This document shows positions 1 through 7,083 of a stretch of 28,903 bases of DNA, piece by piece. Each line of letters begins with the position of its first letter. Position 1 is the first letter of the stretch. The stretch is from Jatrophihabitans_A sp035248685 (GTDB lineage: Bacteria > Actinomycetota > Actinomycetes > Mycobacteriales > Jatrophihabitantaceae). The stretch lies in the NCBI GenBank assembly GCA_035248685.1, contig DATFHF010000071.1, forward strand, positions 1-28,903. The letters are read 5' to 3'. Under the pieces are notes generated by a model. It saw only the letters and a list, made by a program, of their open reading frames with translations, did no database searches and had not been told where the DNA came from. Position numbers and translations under genes: made by a program.

Positions 1-32
1 CGCGTCGCGGCACGGGACAGGGAGTGCGCTGA
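1..32 (+). CDS. 3' end of an upstream gene (partial)
   Basis: A reading frame open from the window edge ends in TGA at 30-32. That stop overlaps the whiA ATG by one base (TGATG), the usual sign of translational coupling. Only about nine codons are visible, so the product cannot be recognised from sequence. In many actinobacteria the gene directly before whiA encodes a YvcK/gluconeogenesis-factor family protein. That identity is inferred from gene order only. Confidence 0.4.
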   Translation, partial: RRGTGQGVR

Positions 33-1012
33 TGGCGATGACGGCCGCGGTCAAGGACGAACTGAGCCGGGTGACGATCACCCGGGCCCCGGCTCGCCGT
101 GCCGAGATTGCCACCATGCTGCGCTTCGCCGGCGCGCTGCACCTGGTCGCCGGCCGGATCGTGGTCGAGGCCGAACTCGACACCGGGTCGGTGGCCCGTC
201 GGTTGCGCCGGGAGATCGCGGAGGTCTTCGGGCACACCGCCGAGATCCAGGTGGTCACCGGCGGCAGCCTGTGCAAGGGCACCAGGTACCTGGTCCGGGT
301 CGGCACCGACGGTGAGGGGCTGGCCCGGCAGGCCGGCCTGGTCGACCTGCGCGGCCGGCCGGTCCGCGGGCTGCCGACCCACGTCGTCGCCGGCACCATC
401 GCCGAGGCCGAGGCGGCCTGGCGCGGCGCCTTCCTCGCGCACGGCTCGCTGACCGAGCCCGGCCGGGCCGGCTCGCTGGAGATCACCTGTCCCACCAACG
501 AGGCCGCGCTGGCGCTGGTCGGTGCCGGCCGCCGGCTGGGCATCCTGGCCAAGGCGCGTGAGGTGCGAGGCGCCGACCGAGTGGTGGTCCGGGACGGCGA
601 CGCGATCGGCGCGCTGCTGACCCGGCTCGGCGCGCACGATTCGGTGCTGGCCTGGGAAGAACGCCGGATGCGGCGTGAGGTGCGGGCCACCGCCAACCGG
701 CTGGCCAACTTCGACGACGCCAACCTGCGCCGGTCGGCCCGTGCCGCGGTGGCTGCCGGCGCCCGGGTGGAGCGCGCGATGGCGATCCTCGGCGCGGATG
801 CCCCGGAGCACTTGCTTCAGGCCGGCCGGCTGCGGCTGGAGCACAAGCAGGCGTCGCTGGAGGAGCTGGGCAGCCTGTCCGACCCGCCGATGACCAAGGA
901 CGCGGTGGCCGGCCGGATCCGGCGACTGCTGGCGATGGCCGACAAGCGGGCGGCCGACGAGGGGATCCCGAACACCGAGGCGGCGGTCACTGCCGAGATG
1001 CTGGCGCCGTAA
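32..1012 (+). CDS. whiA: WhiA, sporulation/cell-division transcription regulator
   Basis: The 326-residue protein matches the normal length of WhiA, a DNA-binding regulator conserved in Gram-positive bacteria. In Streptomyces it works with WhiB to control the switch from growth to sporulation septation. The N-terminus (MAMTAAVKDELSRV) is the family signature. The first two thirds form the LAGLIDADG-endonuclease-like domain, without expectation of nuclease activity. The C-terminal part, from roughly residue 225 to 315, contains the helix-turn-helix region (DAVAGRIRRLLAMADKRA). The ATG at 32 has a GGGAG-type ribosome site about 8 bases upstream and overlaps the preceding stop. gap follows 71 bases downstream and probably has its own promoter. 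Confidence 0.95.
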   Translation: MAMTAAVKDELSRVTITRAPARRAEIATMLRFAGALHLVAGRIVVEAELDTGSVARRLRREIAEVFGHTAEIQVVTGGSLCKGTRYLVRVGTDGEGLARQAGLVDLRGRPVRGLPTHVVAGTIAEAEAAWRGAFLAHGSLTEPGRAGSLEITCPTNEAALALVGAGRRLGILAKAREVRGADRVVVRDGDAIGALLTRLGAHDSVLAWEERRMRREVRATANRLANFDDANLRRSARAAVAAGARVERAMAILGADAPEHLLQAGRLRLEHKQASLEELGSLSDPPMTKDAVAGRIRRLLAMADKRAADEGIPNTEAAVTAEMLAP

Positions 1013-1022
1013 CCGGCCAAGA

Positions 1023-1028
1023 TAGGCT
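1023..1028 (+). promoter_or_regulatory. Probable -10 box of the gap-pgk-tpiA promoter
   Basis: TAGGCT fits the actinobacterial TANNNT -10 pattern. It lies 55 bases before the gap start in the whiA-gap spacer. The same hexamer occurs before tkt and ctaB in this window. No convincing -35 is visible 17-18 bases upstream. Initiation about 7 bases downstream would give a leader of about 50 bases that includes the gap ribosome site. Confidence 0.4.
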
Positions 1029-1083
1029 TTGGGTGACAGGCCTCCGGGTGATCGCGGCCCGGACCGCATCGAGGGGATATGAC

Positions 1084-2088
1084 GTGACTGTTCGGGTTGG
1101 TATCAACGGCTTCGGTCGGATCGGGCGCAACTTCTATCGGGCCGTGCAGGCATCCGGCGCCGACATCGAGGTAGTCGCGGTCAATGACCTCACCGACAAC
1201 AAGACCCTGGCCCACCTGTTGAAGTACGACTCGATCCTGGGCCGGTTCCCGCAGCCGGTTAGCTACGACGACGAGAACATCGTGGTCGGCTCGGCGACCA
1301 TCCGGGCGCTGGAAGAGCGCGACCCGGCCAAGTTGCCGTGGAAGGACCTCGGCGTCGACGTGGTGATCGAGTCCACCGGCTTCTTCACCAAGGCGGCCGA
1401 CGCCCGCAAGCACATCGACGGCGGTGCGAAGAAGGTCATCATCTCCGCCCCGGCCACCGACGACGACATCACCATCGTGATGGGCGTCAACCACGACAGC
1501 TACGACCCGGCCAACCACCACATCATCTCCAACGCCTCCTGCACCACCAACTGCCTGGCGCCGCTGGCAAAGGTGTTGCACGACAGCTTCGTGATCGAGC
1601 GTGGCCTGATGACCACCATCCACGCCTACACCCAGGACCAGAACCTTCAGGACGCGCCGCACAAGGACCTGCGCCGGGCTCGAGCCGCGGCGCTGTCGAT
1701 CATTCCCACCTCCACCGGGGCCGCCAAGGCGATCGGGCTGGTGCTGCCGGAACTGAAGGGCAAGCTGGACGGCTACGCGCTGCGGGTGCCGGTGCCGACC
1801 GGTTCGGCGACCGACCTGACCGTGACGTTGAGCCGCGAGACCACCGTCGATGAGGTCAAGGCCGCCTACCGAGCGGCGGCGGACGGGCCGCTGAAGGGCT
1901 ACCTGGTTTACACCGAGGACCCGATCGTGTCGGCCGACATCGTCACCGACCCGGCGTCCTGCATCTTCGACGCCACCCTGACCAAGGTGATCGGCGACCA
2001 GGTCAAGGTGGTCGGCTGGTACGACAACGAATGGGGCTACTCCAACCGGCTGGCCGACCTGGTCAGCTACGTCGGCGCCAGCCTCTAG
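1084..2088 (+). CDS. gap: Glyceraldehyde-3-phosphate dehydrogenase (NAD-dependent type)
   Basis: This cytoplasmic glycolytic enzyme oxidises glyceraldehyde-3-phosphate to 1,3-bisphosphoglycerate using NAD. The N-terminal Rossmann motif INGFGRIGR is at residues 7-15, and Asp35 (VAVNDL) favours NAD over NADP. The catalytic cysteine is Cys153 in SNASCTTNC, with its partner His180 (TTIHAYTQDQ). The C-terminal WYDNEWGYSNR motif is intact, and 334 residues is the standard length. The frame is open back to a GTG at 1033. The GTG at 1084 is chosen because GAGGGG lies 7 bases before it and because it gives the normal family N-terminus. The gene heads an operon with pgk (8-base gap) and tpiA. Confidence 0.97.
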   Translation: MTVRVGINGFGRIGRNFYRAVQASGADIEVVAVNDLTDNKTLAHLLKYDSILGRFPQPVSYDDENIVVGSATIRALEERDPAKLPWKDLGVDVVIESTGFFTKAADARKHIDGGAKKVIISAPATDDDITIVMGVNHDSYDPANHHIISNASCTTNCLAPLAKVLHDSFVIERGLMTTIHAYTQDQNLQDAPHKDLRRARAAALSIIPTSTGAAKAIGLVLPELKGKLDGYALRVPVPTGSATDLTVTLSRETTVDEVKAAYRAAADGPLKGYLVYTEDPIVSADIVTDPASCIFDATLTKVIGDQVKVVGWYDNEWGYSNRLADLVSYVGASL

Positions 2089-2096
2089 CCGCGAAG

Positions 2097-3335
2097 ATGC
2101 GCACCGTCGACGATCTGATAAAGGTTGGGGTCAAGGGCCGGCGGGTGTTGGTCCGCTGCGACCTGAACGTGCCGCTGACGTCGGCGGAACCGCCGCGGGT
2201 AAGCGACGACGGCCGGATCCGGGCTTCGCTGCCGGTGCTGGTCAAGCTGCTCCAGCACGGCGCCCGGGTGATCGTGGCGGCCCACCTGGGCCGGCCGAAC
2301 GGCGCGCCGGAAGCCAAGTACTCGCTGCGCCCGGTGGCCGACCGGCTGGCTCAGCTGCTCGGCAGTCCGGTCGAGTTCGCCCTGGATACGGTGGGGGAAA
2401 GTGCCCGGCTGATGGCCGGCGATTTGAAGAACGGCGAGCTGTTGCTGCTGGAAAACGTCCGGTTCAACCCGGGGGAGACCGCCAAGGATCCGGCCGGTCG
2501 GGCCACCTTCGCCCGAGCGCTGGCTCACTTGACCGGCGGTGAGGAGGACGGCGGCGCCTACGTCGACGACGCCTTCGGCGCGGTGCACCGGGCACACGCC
2601 TCGGTGTGCGACGTCGCCGAACTGCTGCCGCACTACTGCGGCGCCCTGGTCAGCCGGGAGCTCGCCGTGCTGCGCCAGCTCACCGGTGAGGCCGGTGAGG
2701 TGTCCCGTCCCTACGTCGTGGTGCTCGGCGGGTCGAAGGTCTCCGACAAGCTGGCGGTTATCGAAGCCCTGCTGCCCAAGGTGGACCGGTTGCTGGTGGG
2801 TGGCGGGATGAGCTTCACCTTCCTGAAGGCGCAGGGGCACCAGGTGGGTGACTCGCTGCTCGAGGACGACCAGGTGCAGACCTGTGCCCGGCTGCTGGAG
2901 GAGGCGGCGGACAAGATCGTGCTGCCGACCGATGTGGTGGTCGCTGCCGACGTGTCGGCCGACGCAGAAACCCAGGTGGTATCGGCCGACGCCATCCCGG
3001 ACGGGCAGAAGGGGCTCGACATCGGACCGAAGTCGGTGGAGCTGTTCGCCGAGGCATTGGCCGGAGCCAGCACGGTGTTCTGGAACGGCCCGATGGGCGT
3101 GTTCGAACTCGCCCCGTTCGCCGAGGGGACCCGAGGAGTGGCCGAGGCGATCACCCGGGCCAGCGGCCTGACCGTGGTCGGTGGCGGCGACTCGGCGGCG
3201 GCGATCCGCGCGCTCGGCATCGATGAGAACCGGTTCGGGCACGTGTCCACCGGCGGCGGAGCGTCGCTGGAATACCTGGAGGGCAAGAAGCTGCCGGGGC
3301 TGCAGGTGCTGCTGGGGCCGGGCGAGGAACGCTGA
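2097..3335 (+). CDS. pgk: Phosphoglycerate kinase
   Basis: The enzyme transfers phosphate from 1,3-bisphosphoglycerate to ADP, the first ATP-yielding step of lower glycolysis. The N-terminal substrate-binding motif VRCDLNVPL spans residues 19-27. The hinge and C-terminal nucleotide-binding motifs are also present (LGGSKVSDK, then FWNGPMGVFE and GGGDSAAAI). The length is 412 residues, slightly above the typical 390-400. The frame extends upstream into gap, but ATG 2097 is chosen because it gives the family N-terminus (MRTVDDL) and lies 8 bases after the gap stop. Its ribosome site (GCGAAG) is weak, so coupling to gap translation is likely. tpiA begins at the very next base after the stop. Confidence 0.97.
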   Translation: MRTVDDLIKVGVKGRRVLVRCDLNVPLTSAEPPRVSDDGRIRASLPVLVKLLQHGARVIVAAHLGRPNGAPEAKYSLRPVADRLAQLLGSPVEFALDTVGESARLMAGDLKNGELLLLENVRFNPGETAKDPAGRATFARALAHLTGGEEDGGAYVDDAFGAVHRAHASVCDVAELLPHYCGALVSRELAVLRQLTGEAGEVSRPYVVVLGGSKVSDKLAVIEALLPKVDRLLVGGGMSFTFLKAQGHQVGDSLLEDDQVQTCARLLEEAADKIVLPTDVVVAADVSADAETQVVSADAIPDGQKGLDIGPKSVELFAEALAGASTVFWNGPMGVFELAPFAEGTRGVAEAITRASGLTVVGGGDSAAAIRALGIDENRFGHVSTGGGASLEYLEGKKLPGLQVLLGPGEER

Positions 3336-4136
3336 GTGGCTGGTACCTCGTCCCGGCGGCCGATGATCGCCGGCAACTGGAAGATGAACCTCAACCACCT
3401 CGAGGCGATCGCGCTGGTGCAGAAGCTCGCCTTCAGCCTCAAGCCGCAGCATTTCGATGCGGTCGAGGTCACTGTGCTGCCGCCGTTCACCGATCTGCGG
3501 TCGGTACAAACCCTGGTGGACGGCGACAAGCTGCGGCTCAACTACGGCGCGCAGGATCTGTCACCTCGCCCGCCCGGCGCCTTCACCGGTGACATCGCCG
3601 GTCCCATGCTGGCCAAATTGGGTTGCAGCTACGTGGTGATCGGCCATTCCGAGCGACGCGAGCACCACGGCGAGACCGACGAGCTGGTGAACGCCAAGAT
3701 CCGGGCGGCCTACGCCAACGGGCTGGTACCGATCCTGTGCATCGGCGAGGGGTTGGACGTCCGGGAGGCCGGCGGGCAGGTGGAGCACTGCGTGAACCAG
3801 CTGACCGCGGCGTTGACCGGGGTGTCGGCCGACGACGTCGCCTCGATCGTGGTGGCCTACGAGCCGGTCTGGGCGATCGGCACCGGAAAGGTGGCCACCC
3901 CGACCGACGCTCAGGAGGTCTGCGCCGCCATCCGGGATCGGCTCGGGCAGCTGTACCGGCCGGATATCGCAGCCGGGATCCGGGTGCTTTACGGCGGGTC
4001 GGTGAAGTCCACCAACGCCGGTGAGATCGTGGCGCAGCCGGACGTGGACGGGGCACTGGTGGGCGGCGCCAGCCTGGATGCGACCGAGTTCGCCGGCATC
4101 TGTGTGGCGGCCGCCGGCGGGCCGTTCGGCGGCTGA
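3336..4136 (+). CDS. tpiA: Triosephosphate isomerase
   Basis: This enzyme interconverts dihydroxyacetone phosphate and glyceraldehyde-3-phosphate as a cytoplasmic TIM barrel. The catalytic residues are all visible: Lys16 in GNWKMN, His104 in IGHSERR and Glu176 in AYEPVWAIGTG. The phosphate-binding YGGSVKSTN motif is near the C-terminus. The length of 266 residues is normal for actinobacteria. The GTG start directly abuts the pgk TGA, with GAGGA about 8 bases upstream inside pgk. It is the last gene of the gap-pgk-tpiA operon, and a hairpin follows 24 bases after its stop. Confidence 0.97.
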   Translation: MAGTSSRRPMIAGNWKMNLNHLEAIALVQKLAFSLKPQHFDAVEVTVLPPFTDLRSVQTLVDGDKLRLNYGAQDLSPRPPGAFTGDIAGPMLAKLGCSYVVIGHSERREHHGETDELVNAKIRAAYANGLVPILCIGEGLDVREAGGQVEHCVNQLTAALTGVSADDVASIVVAYEPVWAIGTGKVATPTDAQEVCAAIRDRLGQLYRPDIAAGIRVLYGGSVKSTNAGEIVAQPDVDGALVGGASLDATEFAGICVAAAGGPFGG

Positions 4137-4160
4137 TCGCCGACGCGCCGCCGTCCGTGG

Positions 4161-4191
4161 GTTGCCCGGCGGGGTTTCGGCGCCCGGCAAC
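4161..4191 (+). terminator. Hairpin after tpiA, possible terminator
   Basis: The arms GTTGCCCGGC (4161-4170) and GCCCGGCAAC (4182-4191) pair over 10 positions with a single C-C mismatch around an 11-base loop. It lies between the glycolytic operon and secG. No T-run follows, so it is either an actinobacterial-type terminator without a U-tract or a processing structure. Confidence 0.4.
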
Positions 4192-4194
4192 AGG

Positions 4195-4200
4195 TATCCT
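4195..4200 (+). promoter_or_regulatory. Possible secG promoter -10 box
   Basis: TATCCT fits the -10 pattern and lies 70 bases before the secG ATG, directly after the tpiA-secG hairpin. A matching -35 hexamer at the expected spacing is not obvious, so the call is tentative. Confidence 0.3.
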
Positions 4201-4270
4201 CATGCTGACCGTACGTCGTATCGAATCGCCTAACCGACTCCGGTGAGGCGGCACGTCAGATGAGGACCAC

Positions 4271-4504
4271 ATGATCATCACCCTGTCGATCGTCCTGATC
4301 GCGGCCAGCTTGCTGCTGGTCGTGCTGGTGCTGCTGCACCGTGGCAAGGGCGGCGGCCTGTCGTCGATGTTCGGTGGGTCGCTGTATTCCAGCCTTTCCG
4401 GCTCCTCGGTCGTCGAGCGCAACCTGGACCGGTTGACCATCGTGGCCGGCATCGTGTGGGCGATCTGCATCGTCGGCTTGAGCCTGCTGTACAAGAACAG
4501 CTGA
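4271..4504 (+). CDS. secG: Preprotein translocase subunit SecG
   Basis: SecG is the small accessory subunit of the SecYEG protein-export channel in the cytoplasmic membrane. The 77-residue protein has the two expected membrane helices, at about residues 3-22 and 54-74. They are joined by a cytosolic Gly/Ser-rich loop (RGKGGGLSSMFGGS) that is the family hallmark. A GAGGA ribosome site lies about 7 bases before the ATG. The location after tpiA is a widespread bacterial arrangement. rbpA follows after 39 bases and may share the transcript. Confidence 0.93.
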   Translation: MIITLSIVLIAASLLLVVLVLLHRGKGGGLSSMFGGSLYSSLSGSSVVERNLDRLTIVAGIVWAICIVGLSLLYKNS

Positions 4505-4543
4505 CACCCCCGCACCACCAACCGACCGAGCAGGGAGTCGAAC

Positions 4544-4885
4544 GTGGCAGGTGGCAACGCGATCCGCGGCAGCCGGGTCGGCGCCGGACCGATGGGCGAA
4601 CGCGAGCGTGGCGAGTCAGCGCCCCGGCAACTGGTGTCGTTCTTCTGCGCGAACGGGCACGAAACGGTGCCGGCCTTCTCGTTGGACGCCCCGGTGCCCG
4701 ACACCTGGGATTGCAAGCGGTGCGGTTTTCCGGCCGGTCGGGAGTCGGCCGCGCCGCCGGCCGCGCCCCGTAACGAGCCGTACAAGACCCACCTGGCCTA
4801 CGTGAAGGAACGCCGGTCCGAGGCGGACGGCGATGCGCTGCTGGAGGAGGCACTGGCCCGGCTGCGGGCCCGCCGCGGTGAATAG
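4544..4885 (+). CDS. rbpA: RNA polymerase-binding protein RbpA
   Basis: RbpA is an actinobacteria-specific transcription factor. It binds RNA polymerase holoenzymes with primary-type sigma factors and stabilises the open promoter complex. The 113-residue protein has the expected order. First is an N-terminal tail (NAIRGSRVGAGPMGE). A zinc-ribbon core follows with Cys35, His39, Cys57 and Cys60. Next is a basic linker (PRNEPYKTHLAYVKERRS, about 75-92), and last a helical sigma-interaction domain. The GTG start has GGGAG about 8 bases upstream. Its presence is one of the best markers that the window is actinobacterial. The next gene follows after only 6 bases. Confidence 0.96.
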   Translation: MAGGNAIRGSRVGAGPMGERERGESAPRQLVSFFCANGHETVPAFSLDAPVPDTWDCKRCGFPAGRESAAPPAAPRNEPYKTHLAYVKERRSEADGDALLEEALARLRARRGE

Positions 4886-4891
4886 CTGTCC

Positions 4892-5350
4892 GTGAGCGGT
4901 CGGCTCAGGCAGGCTCACCGCGATGACGCAGCGCGGTTGTTGTCGCTGTGGCAGGCGCTGTTCGATGAACTGCCCGGTTCCCCCTCGACGGATTGGCAGC
5001 AGCCCGCACTTGATTGGTTCTTCGCTTTCGTCGACGACCCTGCGGGCGCCCGCATTCCGGTCATCGATGTCGCCGGCGAGGTTGTCGCGTCGGCGATTGG
5101 GGTGGTCGAGCTGCACGTGCCCAATCCGATGTCGCCGACCGGACGGGCGGTCCGGTTGGTGAACGTCATCACGCTGCCCGACCATCGGGGCCGCGGCTAC
5201 GCGACCGAGCTCATTCAGGACATCATCGAATGGGCCCGCGGGATAGCAGCTGACCGGATCGACTTGAGCGCCACTGAGCAGGGTCAGCGGATTTACCAGC
5301 GACTCGGTTTCCAACCCACCGCATCGCCCCGGATGAAGCTGGTCCTCTGA
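4892..5350 (+). CDS. GNAT-family N-acetyltransferase, substrate unknown
   Basis: The 152-residue protein has the fold features of Gcn5-related acetyltransferases, which move an acetyl group from acetyl-CoA to an amine. The acetyl-CoA pyrophosphate loop (RGRGYA, residues 99-104) follows the VNVITLPDH strand. The C-terminal IYQRLGFQPT strand/loop is also typical. Nothing in the sequence identifies the acceptor. The gene starts 6 bases after rbpA, so it is probably cotranscribed, and it ends 8 bases from the convergent pgl stop. Its codons seem somewhat less GC-biased than those of its neighbours, which might reflect later acquisition, but I have not measured this. Confidence 0.85.
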   Translation: MSGRLRQAHRDDAARLLSLWQALFDELPGSPSTDWQQPALDWFFAFVDDPAGARIPVIDVAGEVVASAIGVVELHVPNPMSPTGRAVRLVNVITLPDHRGRGYATELIQDIIEWARGIAADRIDLSATEQGQRIYQRLGFQPTASPRMKLVL

Positions 5351-5358
5351 AGGAGGGC

Positions 5359-6105
5359 TTAGGGCAGCTTGGCGGCCGCGTCTCGGTCGATCAGCCACAG
5401 CGTCCGCCGCCGGCCCTTCGGTCCGGCTGACGGCACCTGCTCCCGAGGCGCACCGCTGTGCGCGGCCGCTACCGCGTCGGCCTTGCCCGCACCGGCGGCG
5501 ACGAACCAGATCTCCTCGGCGGCGGCCAACGTCGAGAAGGTGAACGACAGCCGTTCCGGCGGCGGCTTGGGGGAGTTGCGGACCGGAATTACCGGCGCCG
5601 AATCGTCATACACCCCAGGGTGTTCCGGGAAAAGCGAGGCGCAGTGGCCGTCCGGCCCGAGTCCGAGCAGCACCACGTCGAAGTTCGGCACCGGGCCGGT
5701 CTCGCCCGGTCGCCGACCCACCCGCAGTTGCGAGGCATAGGCCGCCGCGGCTTGGTCCAGGTCCGGCGTCGGGCCGTCGCTGGCCGGCATCGAGAACTGC
5801 CGCGCCGCCGAGAACGGCGCCCGGCCGAACAGCAGCCGGTGCGCCGGCAGGTCGTTGCGGTCCGCCGAATCGGCCGGCACGAACCGCTCGTCCGCCCAAT
5901 AGACGTCCAGCTGCGACCAATCGAGGCCGTTCCCGCCGGTATCGGCCAGCGCCGCCCAGACCTTCTCCATGATCGAGCCCGCGGTCAACGCCAGCGCGGC
6001 CCGTCCCCGCTGCTGGGCACGGCCGAGCGCCGCCAGCAACCGATGGGCGACGTCGTCGGCGAGCTGGTCGGCGTTGTCGGCCACCACCAGCTCGGGCTCA
6101 GTCAC
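5359..6105 (-). CDS. pgl: 6-phosphogluconolactonase
   Basis: The enzyme hydrolyses 6-phosphogluconolactone to 6-phosphogluconate, the second step of the oxidative pentose phosphate pathway. It belongs to the DevB/SOL type. The 248-residue protein carries the family motifs: LALTAGSI near residue 40, YWADERFVP at 69-77, and GLGPDGHCASLFP at 148-160 with the likely catalytic His154. It is the last gene of the tkt-tal-pgi-zwf-opcA-pgl operon, 3 bases after opcA. Its GTG start is preceded by GAGG about 8 bases upstream, inside the end of opcA. The stop faces the GNAT gene stop 8 bases away, with no clear terminator hairpin. Confidence 0.96.
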   Translation of the reverse strand: MTEPELVVADNADQLADDVAHRLLAALGRAQQRGRAALALTAGSIMEKVWAALADTGGNGLDWSQLDVYWADERFVPADSADRNDLPAHRLLFGRAPFSAARQFSMPASDGPTPDLDQAAAAYASQLRVGRRPGETGPVPNFDVVLLGLGPDGHCASLFPEHPGVYDDSAPVIPVRNSPKPPPERLSFTFSTLAAAEEIWFVAAGAGKADAVAAAHSGAPREQVPSAGPKGRRRTLWLIDRDAAAKLP

Positions 6106-6108
6106 GGT

Positions 6109-7083
6109 TCACGCCTCTTCGGCGGCCAACGCCGGGTCGTGCCAGATGTGGGTCCGCACGGCCGGCCGCTGGGACAGGTTCTTCAACCCGGACACCGCGC
6201 CGAGCGCCTCGGCATACGGCTCGTCGGCGTCCAGCCGACGCAGCTCCTCGGCCAACATGTCGCCGGTGGTCCGCTGCGGGAAAGGCTGGATGGTGTCCAT
6301 CTGGCCGGGCCGGCGCATCAGCAACTTGTAGCCCTCGTTGGTCATCCGGACCTGCCGGCCGTCGGCGAAGTCCACCGTCACCGCGGAGATGTATTTGCCC
6401 TCGGCCTTCTCTACCGGCACCTCCAGCTTGAGCCGGGACGACAGCCAGCCGGCTAGCAGCTGCGCGGACGGGTCCACCGGATTACCCGACACCACCACCG
6501 AATCGGCCGGCGCAGACGCGGTGTCGAAGGCCGACGCCAACGCGGCCCGCCACGGCGTAATCACCGTCCAGGTCAGGTCGGTGTCGCCGGGCGCGAAGTC
6601 GATCGCGCGTTGCCGCAGCGAGGCGGCCGGGTCGGCGTCGCGAATGACGTTGGTGATCCGCCGGTCGGCGAAGACCCCGAGCGGGTCGTGCGCGATGATC
6701 TTCGGCGTCTCGGAGTACCACCAGGCCACCACCGGCGCGTCCGGCGCGAGCAGCGGCAGCGTGACTGACTCGGCGTGCAACGCCAGCCGACCGAACATCC
6801 GCAGCACCACCGATTCGCCCGGCCCGTACCGGCCGCCGATGGACACTTCGGCATCCAACCGGGGGACCGGTGCCTCGATGTTGTGGCGCAGCACCATGAT
6901 CACCCGCATCGGGTGCTTGGCCGCCGCGGTCGCCACCGCGGCCTCGACATCGGTGGTGTCCTTCTCCTCCAGCACCACCACCAGGGTCAGCGCCAGCCCA
7001 CTGGTCACCGCGCCGCCGGTACGCCGCTCGGCCGCCAACGCCTGCACCACCGCGGTGCCGGTGGTGTCCCAGAGCGTGGTCAT
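6109..7083 (-). CDS. opcA: OpcA, glucose-6-phosphate dehydrogenase assembly/allosteric protein
   Basis: OpcA is needed for full glucose-6-phosphate dehydrogenase activity in cyanobacteria and actinobacteria and is nearly always encoded beside zwf. The 324-residue protein begins MTTLWDTTG, the usual family N-terminus. The central block VAWWYSETPK, followed by ITNVIRDAD and DLTWTVITPWR, is characteristic. The frame is open further upstream, but ATG 7083 is supported by its 4-base ATGA overlap with the zwf stop. No catalytic residues are expected. It works with Zwf, and both probably respond to redox state as in related bacteria (family knowledge, not visible here). Confidence 0.94.
   Translation of the reverse strand: MTTLWDTTGTAVVQALAAERRTGGAVTSGLALTLVVVLEEKDTTDVEAAVATAAAKHPMRVIMVLRHNIEAPVPRLDAEVSIGGRYGPGESVVLRMFGRLALHAESVTLPLLAPDAPVVAWWYSETPKIIAHDPLGVFADRRITNVIRDADPAASLRQRAIDFAPGDTDLTWTVITPWRAALASAFDTASAPADSVVVSGNPVDPSAQLLAGWLSSRLKLEVPVEKAEGKYISAVTVDFADGRQVRMTNEGYKLLMRRPGQMDTIQPFPQRTTGDMLAEELRRLDADEPYAEALGAVSGLKNLSQRPAVRTHIWHDPALAAEEA

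Noticed and set aside
1033..1083. A 17-residue N-terminal extension of GAPDH from GTG 1033
   Set aside because: The family N-terminus begins at the GTG at 1084, which has a strong GAGGGG ribosome site. The extension shows no recognisable sequence and starts almost on top of the predicted -10 box.
2085..3509. Long open frame antisense to pgk
   Set aside because: It is rich in His, Gln and Arg, typical of the antisense frame of high-GC genes, and has no motif or ribosome site.
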